Positions 43,120 to 52,910 are shown, counted from the stretch's first letter. The stretch is 64,000 nt of DNA from a bacterium (GCA_030535455.1 JAUNJY010000014.1:1-64000), one strand, 5' to 3'. The notes: generated by a model not told the origin, from the letters alone. Numbers and translations are program-made.

Positions 43120-43626
43120 ATGATGAATAAAAATAATGTGGTTTTAATTGGAATGCCTGGTGCAGGAAAGAGTACAGTCGGTGTTATATTAGCTAAAGTT
43201 CTAGGATATCAGTTTATCGACGCAGATCTTGTGATTCAAGATAGAGAAAGCAGGTTGTTAAAAGATATTATAGAAGAAGAAGGCTTGGATGGATTTTTAC
43301 AGATAGAAAATGAAGTCAATGCCTCCATAAATACGAAAGAGACTGTAATTGCTACAGGAGGAAGTGTCGTATATGGAGAAGAGGCGATGGAGCATCTGAA
43401 ATCTATAGGCACGGTTGTATACATAAAGCTGAGTTATGATACTTTAGACAGTAGACTTGGCAATATAAAGCAAAGGGGTGTTGCTCTTAAAGACGGCCAA
43501 ACATTATTTTCATTGTATGAGGAGCGCTGTCCATTATATGAAAAATATGCAGATATTGTAATAGATTCCGAGAATTTGGGAGTAGAGGAGCTGTTAGATA
43601 AGATAAAATGTTATTTTGTATGTTAA
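43120..43626 (+). CDS. aroK: Shikimate kinase
   Basis: This 168-residue kinase phosphorylates shikimate in aromatic amino-acid synthesis. It has Walker A GMPGAGKST (about residues 10-18), the shikimate-binding FIDADLVI (about 31-38), ATGGSVV (about 76-82) and a lid arginine in KQRG. Two adjacent ATGs follow AAGGAG; either may be used. No other shikimate-pathway gene is beside it, though the trp operon in the same window uses the pathway product. Confidence 0.9.
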   Translation: MMNKNNVVLIGMPGAGKSTVGVILAKVLGYQFIDADLVIQDRESRLLKDIIEEEGLDGFLQIENEVNASINTKETVIATGGSVVYGEEAMEHLKSIGTVVYIKLSYDTLDSRLGNIKQRGVALKDGQTLFSLYEERCPLYEKYADIVIDSENLGVEELLDKIKCYFVC

Positions 43627-43674
43627 CAATGCAAAATTAATGTAAAATACACCTTTATTTTCTTAATTTTTTCT

Positions 43675-43703
43675 TTTACTAATTTAAAAATATGTGATAT
43701 AAT
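43675..43703 (+). promoter_or_regulatory. Probable promoter of murA
   Basis: TTTACT (43675-43680), 17 bases, TATAAT (43698-43703). The -35 is weak but the -10 is perfect. Confidence 0.55.
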
Positions 43704-43806
43704 CAAGTAAAATGTAGTCAGAATGTACAAATGCAAATGTCTAAATTGTACAATATAACGAATTTAAAAAGATACTCATTAATTGAGATTTGTATAGAGG
43801 TGTGCG

Positions 43807-45105
43807 ATGGAGCAATATATTATAAAAGGTGGAAAACCATTAGTTGGCGAAGTAACGATCGGTGGCGCTAAAAACGCAGCATTAGGTATTTTAGCAGCTG
43901 CAATTATGTCCGATGAAACTGTAACAATTGATAACTTACCAGACGTAAGTGATATCAATATTCTTTTAGAAGCACTTGAAGGAATTGGTGCAAAGGTAGA
44001 ACGTGTAAATGCTCATATGGCTAAGATTAACGGTAGCGGAATCCAAACATGCAGCATTGACTACGATTTTATTCGTAAAATCCGTGCATCTTACTATTTA
44101 TTAGGTGCATTACTTGGAAAATATAGATCTGCTCAAGTAGCTTTACCAGGCGGATGTAACATTGGTAGCAGACCAATTGACCAACATATCAAAGGTTTCG
44201 AAGCATTAGGTGCTGAAGTTAAGATTCATGGTGGTATGATTGATGCTAAGGCTGAAAACTTATTAGGAAGCCATATTTATCTTGATTGTGCAAGTGTTGG
44301 AGCAACAATTAACATTATGTTAGCAGCTTCTCTTGCAGATGGTAAGACTATTATTGAAAATACAGCGAAAGAGCCTCATGTAGTAGATGTTGCGAACTTC
44401 TTAAACTCTATGGGTGCTGATATCAAAGGCGCTGGTACAGACATTATCCGTATTAATGGTGTTAAGAAGCTTCATGGCTGTGAATACTCTATTATTCCAG
44501 ATCAAATTGAAGCAGGTACCTTTATGATTGCTGCAGCAGCAACAAAAGGTGATATTTTAATCAAAGATGTTATTCCAAAACATTTAGAAGCAATTACAGC
44601 TAAGTTAGAAGAAATCGGTGCAACAGTTGAAGAATTCGATGATGCAGTTCGTGTAGTAGCTACAAAACGTCTTGGACATACTCATGTTAAGACTTTAACT
44701 TACCCAGGTTTCCCAACAGATATGCAACCACAGATTACGACTTTATTAGCTCTTTCTATGGGAACTAGTATTGTAACTGAAAGCATCTTTGAAAACCGTT
44801 TCAAATATGTGGACGAGCTTGCTCGTATGGGTGCAAACGTTAAAGTGGAAGGTAATAGTGCTATTATCGATGGCGTACAAGGATTTACAGGCGCTGTTGT
44901 AAGTGCTCCAGACTTACGTGCTGGTGCAGCAATCGTAGTTGCTGGTTTAGCAGCTGAAGGCATTACAATTGTTGATTCTATCGGATATATCGAACGTGGA
45001 TATGAAGGGTTTGAAAGAAAATTACAAGCATTAGGTGCTGTAATGGAAAAACTCGATGACGAAGATGAAAAAGCAATTCGTAAATTTAAATTAAAAGTTA
45101 GCTAA
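43807..45105 (+). CDS. murA: UDP-N-acetylglucosamine 1-carboxyvinyltransferase
   Basis: This 432-residue enzyme commits UDP-GlcNAc to peptidoglycan synthesis using PEP. The lysine of GGAKNAAL (about residue 22), the catalytic cysteine in LPGGCNIGSRP (about 118) and the aspartate in YPGFPTDMQ (about 305) are all present, so fosfomycin sensitivity by this residue is expected. A ribosome site AGAGGTG precedes the ATG. murG lies 6 kb downstream on the other strand. It is convergent with metK, with a hairpin-rich element between them. Confidence 0.96.
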   Translation: MEQYIIKGGKPLVGEVTIGGAKNAALGILAAAIMSDETVTIDNLPDVSDINILLEALEGIGAKVERVNAHMAKINGSGIQTCSIDYDFIRKIRASYYLLGALLGKYRSAQVALPGGCNIGSRPIDQHIKGFEALGAEVKIHGGMIDAKAENLLGSHIYLDCASVGATINIMLAASLADGKTIIENTAKEPHVVDVANFLNSMGADIKGAGTDIIRINGVKKLHGCEYSIIPDQIEAGTFMIAAAATKGDILIKDVIPKHLEAITAKLEEIGATVEEFDDAVRVVATKRLGHTHVKTLTYPGFPTDMQPQITTLLALSMGTSIVTESIFENRFKYVDELARMGANVKVEGNSAIIDGVQGFTGAVVSAPDLRAGAAIVVAGLAAEGITIVDSIGYIERGYEGFERKLQALGAVMEKLDDEDEKAIRKFKLKVS

Positions 45106-45139
45106 TTAATAGAATATTCTATCAATAGCTTCGTATAAA

Positions 45140-45443
45140 AAACAAGCCCTACCTTAATTGGTAGGGCTTGTTTCAGACTGTAGACAAATGAAATCTTACA
45201 TTCACTCCAGCGCATTGCTTAGAGGAAAGTTTGAAAACCGTAGGTTTTCATTAAAATCAATATCCGGAAACCGCGCTTTTCGGATATTGGATTAGTGCGA
45301 ATAGGTCCTGTTTTAGAAGGACTTGCACGAGTGAGCACTAATCGTTTCCTTCGGCACTGGATGAAAGCCTGATTTCATCCAAAGCTTGTCGACTTTGTCG
45401 ACAAGCTGAAACAAGCCCTACCTTAATTGGTAGGGCTTGTTTT
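45140..45443. repeat. Duplicated-hairpin intergenic element B
   Basis: A 34-base perfect hairpin, AAACAAGCCCTACC/GGTAGGGCTTGTTT around TTAATT, occurs at 45140-45173 and again, identical, at 45409-45442. Between them is a chain of perfect stems: TGAAAACC/GGTTTTCA (45232-45250), CAATATCCG/CGGATATTG (45258-45289), GATTAGTGC/GCACTAATC (45290-45343, with GTCCT/AGGAC inside), GGATGAAA/TTTCATCC (45359-45380) and AGCTTGTCGAC/GTCGACAAGCT (45383-45407). It lies between convergent murA and metK, where only one terminator is needed. Confidence 0.8.
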
Positions 45444-45510
45444 GGTGTATATAACTATTGGTGTTAAAGAAGATAAGTATCTTTTTATAACCTATAAAAG
45501 CACCAGCCTC

Positions 45511-46716
45511 TTAGCAAGTAGCGGAAACTTCTTTGTAAGCTGCTAACTCAGAAGCTTTGTCTGTCTTTTCCCATGGTAAGTCTAAATCATGTCTGCCAAA
45601 GTGGCCATAAGCTGCTGTTTGTTTGTAGATTGGTCTTCTAAGGTCTAACATTTGGATGATGCCTGCTGGACGAAGATCAAAATGTTTACGAACGATTTCA
45701 ACTAATTTTTCATCGCTTAAAGTGCTTGTTCCAAATGTTTCAACATTGATAGAAGTTGGAGCAGCAACACCGATTGCATAGCTTAATTGAACTTCACATT
45801 TGTCAGCAAGACCGGCAGCAACGATATTTTTAGCTACGTAACGAGCTGCATAAGCTGCACTACGGTCAACTTTCGTACAGTCTTTACCAGAGAAAGCACC
45901 ACCGCCGTGACGAGCATATCCACCGTATGTGTCTACGATGATCTTACGTCCTGTAAGACCGCTATCGCCGTTTGGTCCACCGATTACAAAACGACCAGTT
46001 GGATTGATGTAGAATTTAGTATTTTCATCTACTAATTCAGCAGGAAGAACTTCGTTGAATACATATTTCTTAATGTCTTCATGAATTTGTTCCTGGCTGA
46101 TTTCAGCACTGTGTTGTGTAGAAAGAACAACAGCATTTAAGTGAATTGGTTTGCCGTTTTCATCATATTCTACAGTTACCTGTGCTTTACCATCTGGACG
46201 AAGGTAAGCAAGTGTGCCGTCTTTTCTTACATCAGATAATCTCTTAGTTAATTTATGAGCTAAAGAAATTGGGTATGGCATAAGTTCTTCTGTTTCATTA
46301 CTTGAATAACCAAACATCATACCTTGGTCACCTGCACCAATTGCTTCGATTTGTTCATCAGTTAATTCATTGTTTCTTGCTTCAAGTGCTTTATCAACAC
46401 CCATAGCGATATCGGCAGACTGTTTGTCTAATGCTACGATAACACCGCATGTGTTGGCATCGAAGCCTTTATCAGAATGGTCATAGCCGATTTCTGTAAT
46501 CGTCTCACGAACAATTTTTTGAATATCGATTTGAGCTTTAGTAGTAACCTCACCCATTACTAAAACTAAACCAGTTGTAATAGCTGTTTCACAAGCTACA
46601 CGACTCATTGGATCTTGTGCCATGATGGCATCAAGTACTGCATCAGAAATCTGATCACAGATTTTGTCTGGATGTCCTTCCGTAACAGATTCGGACGTAA
46701 ATAAAAATTTTTCCAT
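45511..46716 (-). CDS. metK: S-adenosylmethionine synthetase
   Basis: This 401-residue enzyme makes SAM from methionine and ATP. It has [14 protein letters not shown] (about residues 14-27), [11 protein letters not shown] (about 115) and the P-loop-like GGGAFSGKD (about 270). I start it at the ATG at 46716, after AAGGAGG; a longer in-frame ATG at 46806 lies inside the riboswitch terminator. It is controlled by the SAM-I riboswitch upstream. Confidence 0.97.
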   Translation of the reverse strand: MEKFLFTSESVTEGHPDKICDQISDAVLDAIMAQDPMSRVACETAITTGLVLVMGEVTTKAQIDIQKIVRETITEIGYDHSDKGFDANTCGVIVALDKQSADIAMGVDKALEARNNELTDEQIEAIGAGDQGMMFGYSSNETEELMPYPISLAHKLTKRLSDVRKDGTLAYLRPDGKAQVTVEYDENGKPIHLNAVVLSTQHSAEISQEQIHEDIKKYVFNEVLPAELVDENTKFYINPTGRFVIGGPNGDSGLTGRKIIVDTYGGYARHGGGAFSGKDCTKVDRSAAYAARYVAKNIVAAGLADKCEVQLSYAIGVAAPTSINVETFGTSTLSDEKLVEIVRKHFDLRPAGIIQMLDLRRPIYKQTAAYGHFGRHDLDLPWEKTDKASELAAYKEVSATC

Positions 46717-46790
46717 AAAATCCTCCTTTGAGATATTAAATTTATTTGGTGAACGAATTGACTTGAAATCGGTATGTTCTGCTTTCGGGT

Positions 46791-46819
46791 AAAAAAATAA
46801 GTCCATCTAAGATGGACTT
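46791..46819 (-). terminator. Riboswitch-controlled terminator upstream of metK
   Basis: On the minus strand AAGTCCATC-TTA-GATGGACTT is followed by a T run (seen as AAAAAAA at 46791-46797). It is the expression platform of the SAM-I riboswitch. Confidence 0.9.
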
Positions 46820-46839
46820 GAACATTTATATATCAAATC

Positions 46840-46936
46840 ATCTTATTGTTCGATTACTCGCTCAGATTGGCACCTTCCTTAACGGGGTTGCCGTGGTTTC
46901 GTTGAGCCTTTACTCTCCACCACTCCAAATAAGATA
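46840..46936 (-). promoter_or_regulatory. SAM-I (S-box) riboswitch
   Basis: On the minus strand P1 is ATCTTATT with AATAAGAT (46929-46936 and 46840-46847). Between them are the S-box blocks GGAGTGGTGGAGAG, ACCACGGCAACC, AAGGTGCCAATC and the terminal GAACAATAAG. With SAM bound, the terminator at 46791-46819 forms and metK is turned off. Confidence 0.96.
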
Positions 46937-46967
46937 TCCTATTTATTATTGTATTTATAGCTCCTTA

Positions 46968-46996
46968 ATAATATACTCTTTTTTTCCATTCGTCAA
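46968..46996 (-). promoter_or_regulatory. Promoter of the metK riboswitch transcript
   Basis: On the minus strand TTGACG (46991-46996), 17 bases, TATTAT (46968-46973). Confidence 0.85.
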
Positions 46997-47149
46997 GAGA
47001 AAATATTTTTTGATAATATTTTCTAGAATTTATCAAATGTTTAGATTCCTTATAGTTTGTTTAGGTGTAAATATAGTGCTGCTATGTTATAATATTAGGT
47101 AGTAAAATAATGAGAAATATTAAAATAATAGATAGAATTGGGGTATATT

Positions 47150-48649
47150 ATGAAGATGCGTGCAAAGCTGTTTATGGCTTTTATTCTTGTAATCGTTCTC
47201 CCCGTTGGTTTGATTACATTTGTGGGTACATGGATTATTCATTACCAAGTGGAGTCCATTCAACGTTCCTATGATGTGAATTCAGATACGCTTGATGTAA
47301 TACAAAATCCAATCCATATTTTAAATGGTGTAACCAGAGGCGTCTACAATGAAATCAAATTATTAGCAATTAAGGATCCAGATAGGTTATGTGATAAGTC
47401 TTATTTAGATGAGGTAAATGACGACTTATTGACAAAGTACTCTTTTCTGATTGTTGAGAGGGAAGGAGACATGATTTATTGCGGAAATCCAAAACAGGCC
47501 ATCCTGATGGAAGACAACCTTCCTAAGTTTGGAGATAATACGGCAAACGTTGATGGTGGAGTATATGTGGGTGGCCATGAGTCATTTTTAATAAAACAGC
47601 AGGATTTTTATAGTGATAATAAAGAGTGCAGTATCTATGTGGTAACCGATGTTAATACCATGGTTCCTCAGATTAAGAACTTTGCAGTTGAAATCTGTAT
47701 CGCATTCTTTGTCATTATCTGTCTCACGTCAGCATTAATTACCGGCTGGCTATATCGATGTATGATCAGACCGCTTAATAAACTTAGGATTGCAACCCAA
47801 CGAATGAAAGAGGGAGACCTTAATTATTCGGTTATAAGTGATAAGACAGATGAAATCGGCTTATTATGTGAGGATTTTGAAGAAATGCGCCTTCGCTTGA
47901 AGACATTGATTGATACAAAGCTACAGTATGAACAGGAATCAAAAGAGCTAATCAGCAACATTTCTCATGATCTTAAGACACCATTAACAGCAATTAAGGG
48001 ATATACTGAAGGTATTCTGGATGGTGTTGCGGATACAGAGGAAAAACGAGAGAAGTATTTAAAGACTATTTATACAAAGGCAAACGATATGACAATGCTG
48101 GTGGATGAGTTATCACTTTATACTAAGTTAGATACCAATACCATTCCATATAACTTTGTCACAGTAAATCTAAATCAGTACTTTGCAGACTGTATATCAG
48201 AACTTAGTCTTGATTTGGAGGTTAAGAATATCGATCTTGGATACTTTAACTATGCAAGTCATGAAATAGATGTGGTCATTGATCCAGAGCAGATTAAGCG
48301 TGTTATCAACAATATTGTTGGCAATGCAGTGAAATACATGGATAAGCGAAGAGGCATCATTAATATTCGAATTCATGAAAATGAAGATACGGTTGTAATT
48401 GAGATTGAAGACAACGGAAAAGGTATTGCAGCAAAGGATCTTCCATATATCTTTGATCGATTTTATCGTGCAGATGCATCCCGTAATTCCTCTACAGGAG
48501 GAACTGGATTAGGGCTTGCAATTGCAAAAAAGATCGTAGAGGAGCATAATGGTAGCATATGGGCAAAGAGTAAGGAAAATATCGGAACTATTTTTTATAT
48601 GAGCCTGAAAAAGGAGATGGAAATTGATGAACAAGATATTAATCATTGA
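47150..48649 (+). CDS. Membrane sensor histidine kinase (HAMP)
   Basis: This kinase of about 499 residues has an N-terminal transmembrane helix (about 5-28), an extracellular domain of about 150 residues, a second helix (about 175-200) and a HAMP domain. The phosphoacceptor histidine is in NISHDLKTPL (about residue 275). The ATPase has NIVGNAVKYM, DNGKGIA and GTGLGLAIAKK. The ATG at 47150 follows GGGG; a TTG at 47138 is too early. Its end overlaps the response regulator gene, its cognate partner. The signal is unknown. Confidence 0.92.
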   Translation: MKMRAKLFMAFILVIVLPVGLITFVGTWIIHYQVESIQRSYDVNSDTLDVIQNPIHILNGVTRGVYNEIKLLAIKDPDRLCDKSYLDEVNDDLLTKYSFLIVEREGDMIYCGNPKQAILMEDNLPKFGDNTANVDGGVYVGGHESFLIKQQDFYSDNKECSIYVVTDVNTMVPQIKNFAVEICIAFFVIICLTSALITGWLYRCMIRPLNKLRIATQRMKEGDLNYSVISDKTDEIGLLCEDFEEMRLRLKTLIDTKLQYEQESKELISNISHDLKTPLTAIKGYTEGILDGVADTEEKREKYLKTIYTKANDMTMLVDELSLYTKLDTNTIPYNFVTVNLNQYFADCISELSLDLEVKNIDLGYFNYASHEIDVVIDPEQIKRVINNIVGNAVKYMDKRRGIINIRIHENEDTVVIEIEDNGKGIAAKDLPYIFDRFYRADASRNSSTGGTGLGLAIAKKIVEEHNGSIWAKSKENIGTIFYMSLKKEMEIDEQDINH

Positions 48650-49316
48650 AGATGAAAAGACAATTGCAGAGCTTGAAAAGGATTATTTAGAATTAAGCGG
48701 CTTCCAGGTAACTATTAATTTAGATGGAGAAACAGGACTAAACTCTGCACTTCGTGAGGATTATGACCTTGTAATTCTAGATCTAATGCTTCCTGGAGTA
48801 GATGGATTTGAAATTTGCAAAAAGGTTCGTGAGATTAAGAATATTCCAATTATCATGGTATCAGCAAAAAAAGATGATATCGATAAAATCAGAGGTCTTG
48901 GGCTAGGTGCAGATGACTATATGACAAAACCATTTAGTCCAAGTGAGCTGGTAGCCAGAGTAAAAGCGCATTTAGCACGTTATGAACGATTGATTGGAAC
49001 CGGCGTAAAAGAGAATACAATGATCGAAATTCGTGGTATAAAGATTGATAAAACAGCCAGACGCGTTTATATTAATAATGAAGAGAAGATTTTTACAACG
49101 AAGGAATTCGATTTATTAGCATTTCTTGCAGAAAATCCAAATCATGTGTATACAAAGGAAGAGCTGTTTAAACAGATTTGGGATATGGAGAGTATCGGTG
49201 ATATTGCTACTGTTACCGTTCATATTAAGAAAATTCGAGAGAAGATTGAAAAGAATACTTCGAAGCCTCAGTATATTGAGACAATCTGGGGTGTGGGATA
49301 TCGCTTTAAAGTATAA
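48627..49316 (+). CDS. OmpR-family response regulator
   Basis: The receiver domain of this 229-residue regulator has DE (residues 9-10), the phosphorylated aspartate in VILDLMLPG (about 52), VSAKK, and KPF (about 101). A winged-helix DNA-binding domain follows (about 130-229), ending ETIWGVGYRFKV. The ATG at 48627 is preferred over the TTG at 48624. It overlaps the kinase gene by 23 bases. Confidence 0.94.
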   Translation: MNKILIIEDEKTIAELEKDYLELSGFQVTINLDGETGLNSALREDYDLVILDLMLPGVDGFEICKKVREIKNIPIIMVSAKKDDIDKIRGLGLGADDYMTKPFSPSELVARVKAHLARYERLIGTGVKENTMIEIRGIKIDKTARRVYINNEEKIFTTKEFDLLAFLAENPNHVYTKEELFKQIWDMESIGDIATVTVHIKKIREKIEKNTSKPQYIETIWGVGYRFKV

Positions 49317-49330
49317 GAGCAGGAGGCTTT

Positions 49331-50017
49331 ATGAAGCTTAATATATTACATGAAGACAACGATATAATCGTTTGTGAAAAGCCAGCGGGGGTACCTTCCC
49401 AAAGTGACAAATCCATGGCATTGGATATGGTGAGTATGATCAAGACATATTTGTGTGAGCAGAACCACACATCAAATCCGTATTTAGGAATTGTCCATCG
49501 CCTGGACCGACCGGTAGGAGGTGTTATGGTATTTGCGAAGACAAAGCAGGCAGCTGCAGAGTTAAGCAGACAATTACAAAGCCATGAAATGAACAAACGT
49601 TATTATGCCATTGTCAGTTCGTCAGTTCCAGCTAGTGAAGATGGAAAACAGGTACTTTTAGAGGACTACCTGGTAAAAGACGCTAAGACTAATCTTTCTA
49701 AGGTGGTTAATTCCAATGTAAAGGATGCCAAACAGGCATTATTGGAATATAAAGTAGTGGGAAATGTGGAAGTGGAAAAGGAACAATGCAGCCTGATCGA
49801 CGTGCATTTGCTTACAGGAAGACACCATCAGATTCGTGTGCAGCTTGGAGAACATCTAGGTGGCATCTGGGGGGATACAAAATACAATGCAAGATTTAAG
49901 GATAGAAGAGGCTGGACGAAAATTGCCCTTTATTCTTATTATTTAACATTCAAACATCCGAAGCTTAAGAAAACGGTTGAGTTTACATGTAAACCAACAG
50001 CGTTCCCATTTTCTTAA
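49331..50017 (+). CDS. RluA-family pseudouridine synthase
   Basis: This 228-residue enzyme has the catalytic aspartate in IVHRLDRPVGG (about residue 59), the late motif LLTGRHHQIRVQL (about 155-167) and no S4 domain at its start (NILHEDNDIIVCEKPAGVP). It isomerises uridines in rRNA or tRNA, and the target cannot be told. It begins 15 bases after the response regulator stop and may be co-transcribed with the two-component system. A lone kinase gene converges on it from the other strand. Confidence 0.88.
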   Translation: MKLNILHEDNDIIVCEKPAGVPSQSDKSMALDMVSMIKTYLCEQNHTSNPYLGIVHRLDRPVGGVMVFAKTKQAAAELSRQLQSHEMNKRYYAIVSSSVPASEDGKQVLLEDYLVKDAKTNLSKVVNSNVKDAKQALLEYKVVGNVEVEKEQCSLIDVHLLTGRHHQIRVQLGEHLGGIWGDTKYNARFKDRRGWTKIALYSYYLTFKHPKLKKTVEFTCKPTAFPFS

Positions 50018-50032
50018 GCGAATAGATGGCCT

Positions 50033-50788
50033 TTACTGATTGTTCTTAGTTAGCGGAAGAGCAACGGTAAAGGTTGTTTTATTTTGTTCGGAGATAACGG
50101 TAATTGTACCGTCATGAGATAAGACGATGCGTTTGGCAGTTGGAAGTCCAAGTCCGGAACCGTTTGGCTTTGTCGTAACAAATGGAGTGAAGATTTTTGT
50201 TAAGTTCTCTTCCGGGATGGTAGAGCCGGTGTTGGATACTGAAATAAGAAGTCGGTCGTGTTCGCTGTCAGCCAAACATTTGAGCTCGATTTCTCCGGTA
50301 TCTTCAATTGCTTCTACTGCATTTTTGATTAAGTTGGTAAAGACTTGCTTTATCTTTGTTTCATCACAAGGATAGCTATGTATAAATGGTTTGGCATATC
50401 TTCCGATATTTACAGAAATGGAAATGGATTTGTCTGACATGTATGGCTTGAATGAGGTTACCAGTTCTGTAAGGAGGATCTGTAAATCTACGGGCTGGAT
50501 TGATAAGGTGTCACAATGATTATATTCGCTAAGCTGATCTAACAGCGAGAATACATCTTTCATATCATCCTTTAGATTAGACCAATAGTTTATCTGGGTA
50601 ATGTCTGGATTTTTATGCTCGATTAGTTGTAAGGTGCTGTAGATGAGGGTCAGTGGATTTCTAATTTCATGTGTGATTTGCGACAAGAGTAATTTATTTT
50701 CTTCTTCGTATTGTTTCATCAGATCAGTAAGTTCAGAGTTATTGGTACATAGCTGATGAATCTTTTCATCCACATCATTTTGATACAT
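50033..50788 (-). CDS. Cytoplasmic sensor histidine kinase without sensor domain
   Basis: This kinase of about 251 residues begins with a short coiled coil and then has the phosphoacceptor in QITHEIRNPLTL (about residue 42). The ATPase has NLIKNAVEAIED, SNTGSTI and GSGLGLPTAKRI. There are no membrane helices. The ATG at 50788 follows AAAGGGG; the frame upstream contains no ribosome site. Because it resembles the C-terminal half of sporulation kinases (KinB/KinD-like) and no regulator gene lies beside it, Spo0A or Spo0F is a possible partner. This is inference. Confidence 0.85.
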   Translation of the reverse strand: MYQNDVDEKIHQLCTNNSELTDLMKQYEEENKLLLSQITHEIRNPLTLIYSTLQLIEHKNPDITQINYWSNLKDDMKDVFSLLDQLSEYNHCDTLSIQPVDLQILLTELVTSFKPYMSDKSISISVNIGRYAKPFIHSYPCDETKIKQVFTNLIKNAVEAIEDTGEIELKCLADSEHDRLLISVSNTGSTIPEENLTKIFTPFVTTKPNGSGLGLPTAKRIVLSHDGTITVISEQNKTTFTVALPLTKNNQ

Positions 50789-50947
50789 AATAAGTCCCCT
50801 TTCAGTTTTCTTTCTATCGCTTATTCTACTACAACACAGGGAGAAAAAGAAGATAAAATGCATGGATTTGGTAATTTTGCCTATACCGAAAGATTTGGGT
50901 GTGCTATACTGAAAAAATAAAAGAACACAATATTGGAGGTAGTTAGA

Positions 50948-51364
50948 ATGAATAGCGATTGTATTTTTTGTAAAATAGCTGCAGGAGAAATTCCATCTTC
51001 CACAGTATATGAAGATCAAGACTTCAGAGTAATCATGGATATCAATCCGGCATCTAAAGGACATGCTATTATTCTTCCAAAGGAACATGCAGCAAATATC
51101 TTTGAGCTAAGCGATGAGACAGCAGGCAAGATTTTTGTTGTTGCTAAGAAAGTTGCTACAGCAATGAAGGAAGAACTTAATTGTGAAGGTATTAATATCC
51201 TACAGAACAATGGTGAAATAGCAGGACAGACAGTATTTCATGTACATGTGCATTTAATTCCACGTTACAAAGAGGATAGTGTAACCATTGGATGGGCTCA
51301 TAAAGAAGTTTACAATGATGATTTCGCTGGAATTGCAAAATCAATTGCAGCAAGAATAAAATAA
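50948..51364 (+). CDS. HIT-family nucleotide hydrolase/transferase
   Basis: This 138-residue histidine-triad protein has the zinc cysteines of CIFCKIAAGEIP at its start and the catalytic HVHVHLIPR (about residues 97-105). HinT-type members hydrolyse AMP-lysine and other nucleoside phosphoramidates. I start at the ATG at 50948, eight bases after GGAGG. The gene is followed by a terminator at 51372-51406. Confidence 0.93.
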   Translation: MNSDCIFCKIAAGEIPSSTVYEDQDFRVIMDINPASKGHAIILPKEHAANIFELSDETAGKIFVVAKKVATAMKEELNCEGINILQNNGEIAGQTVFHVHVHLIPRYKEDSVTIGWAHKEVYNDDFAGIAKSIAARIK

Positions 51365-51371
51365 AAAAATA

Positions 51372-51406
51372 AAGCTCCATACAATACAACAATATTGTGT
51401 GGAGCT
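51372..51406. terminator. Bidirectional terminator between hit and murG
   Basis: AAGCTCCATACAATA pairs with TATTGTGTGGAGCTT (one T-G). Confidence 0.85.
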
Positions 51407-51463
51407 TCATTAATATATAGAAGACTTCTCCTGAATTAGCATGTAGCTGACATATACAGTCTA

Positions 51464-52543
51464 TTACTTAGAATGTTTCTTAGAAGCTGCTTCGTCGCAT
51501 AAATCAAGGATTGTCTTGATAGAGTCATTTAATGTGCTTTCACTCATAGTCTTAACATAAGAGGCACGAGCATCATAAACTTCATTGATTGCAGATAATA
51601 AGCTTTCGTTTGTGATATTTTCCTCTTCTAAAACATAGCTGTATCCTTGTTTCTTAAAGGAGTTGGCATTAAGAATCTGATCGCCTCTGCTTTGTGCGGC
51701 AGAAAGAGGGATTAAGATATTAGGCTTTCTAAGTGCAAGAATCTCACAGATTGCATTGGCACCGGCTCTAGAGATAATCAAGTCAGAAGCTGCAAAAAGA
51801 TCAGCAAGCTGTTCGTTAATATACTCATATTGTACATAGCCGTTTACATTGCTTAAGCTTTCATCTAATTTACCACGTCCACATAAATGGATGACTTGGA
51901 ACTTCTTAAGAAGTTCTGGTAAGATTGCACGTACTGCATTGTTAACAGCAGTAGCACCAAGGCTTCCACCAATAATCATTAAGACAGGCTTGTTAGAAGT
52001 AAGGCCGGCAAAATCTAATCCTTTGATCTTGTTCCCTTTAAATAATTCTGCACGAATAGGAGTGCCTGTTAATACAGCTTTTTCTTTAGGGAGTGCATCA
52101 ACGGTCTCGCTGAAGTTTGCACATACTTTTGTTGCCTTTGGAATACAGATACGGTTTGCAAGTCCAGGAGTCATATCGGATTCATGGATGATTGCAGGAA
52201 TTTTTCTACGGTTTGCTGCAAGTACTACAGGTACTGTAACAAATCCGCCTTTAGAAAATACCACGTCTGGTTTTAATTTCTTTAAGATTTTATAAGCATC
52301 GAAGTAGCCTTTGATTACCTTAAAAGGATCGGTGAAGTTTTTGATATCCAGATATCTTCTTAATTTACCAGAAGAGATTCCATAGTATGGAATGTTGTAA
52401 TCTTCGATTAACTTTTTCTCCATGCCATTGATTGATCCGATGTAATATACTTCGTATCCTCTTGCTTTTAATTCTGGCAAAAGCGCTATGTTTGGAGTTA
52501 CATGTCCAGCGGTTCCGCCTCCTGTTAATACGATGCGTTTCAT
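51464..52543 (-). CDS. murG: UDP-GlcNAc: lipid II precursor GlcNAc transferase
   Basis: This 359-residue glycosyltransferase adds GlcNAc to lipid I, forming lipid II at the inner face of the membrane. It has the N-terminal GGGTAGHVTPN, the GGSLGA loop (about residues 190-195) and the nucleotide-binding SRAGANAICEI (about 258-268). It stands alone, away from a mur/fts cluster. A ribosome site AAGGAAGG precedes the ATG. The TSCPD gene upstream may be co-transcribed. Confidence 0.95.
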   Translation of the reverse strand: MKRIVLTGGGTAGHVTPNIALLPELKARGYEVYYIGSINGMEKKLIEDYNIPYYGISSGKLRRYLDIKNFTDPFKVIKGYFDAYKILKKLKPDVVFSKGGFVTVPVVLAANRRKIPAIIHESDMTPGLANRICIPKATKVCANFSETVDALPKEKAVLTGTPIRAELFKGNKIKGLDFAGLTSNKPVLMIIGGSLGATAVNNAVRAILPELLKKFQVIHLCGRGKLDESLSNVNGYVQYEYINEQLADLFAASDLIISRAGANAICEILALRKPNILIPLSAAQSRGDQILNANSFKKQGYSYVLEEENITNESLLSAINEVYDARASYVKTMSESTLNDSIKTILDLCDEAASKKHSK

Positions 52544-52574
52544 ATTAACCTTCCTTTCTTAACTAAGTAAAGTC

Positions 52575-52823
52575 CTATTTAGTATTCTCTTTATATTCTG
52601 TTAGGGCGTGAGCCAATTGATCAGGGCAGGATGTGCTTTTGAATCCGCAAGTCAGGCCAGTAAGGCGGCTGATCACATCATCAATGTTCATTCCTTCTAC
52701 TAATTTGCAGATGCCTTTTAGATTACCATCACATCCTCCGGTAAAATGAATGGATGTAACAATATCGTTTTCAATTTCGAATTCTATGGATTTGGAACAA
52801 GTTCCTTTAGTTTTATATATCAT
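52575..52823 (-). CDS. TSCPD-domain protein (TIGR03905-like)
   Basis: The single TSCPD domain of this 82-residue protein has GTCSKSIEFEI near the start, GGCDGNLKGI (about residues 29-38) and the naming motif STSCPDQLAHAL near the end. The same fold closes some class II ribonucleotide reductases; free-standing members have no known function. I start at the ATG at 52823, with AAGGGAAG before it; an ATG at 52841 would sit inside that site. It is 31 bases upstream of murG on the same strand. Confidence 0.8.
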   Translation of the reverse strand: MIYKTKGTCSKSIEFEIENDIVTSIHFTGGCDGNLKGICKLVEGMNIDDVISRLTGLTCGFKSTSCPDQLAHALTEYKENTK

Positions 52824-52910
52824 AAGTGGTCTTCCCTTCATATCATTTGTTTTCTGCTCTTAATTTTATACCAGGAAGAAACGTTTGGCAATGCCAGAAA
52901 GGAATAGTTT

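Noticed and set aside
46812-47102. 96-codon frame on the plus strand near metK
   Set aside because: It is the antisense of the SAM-I riboswitch and its promoter.
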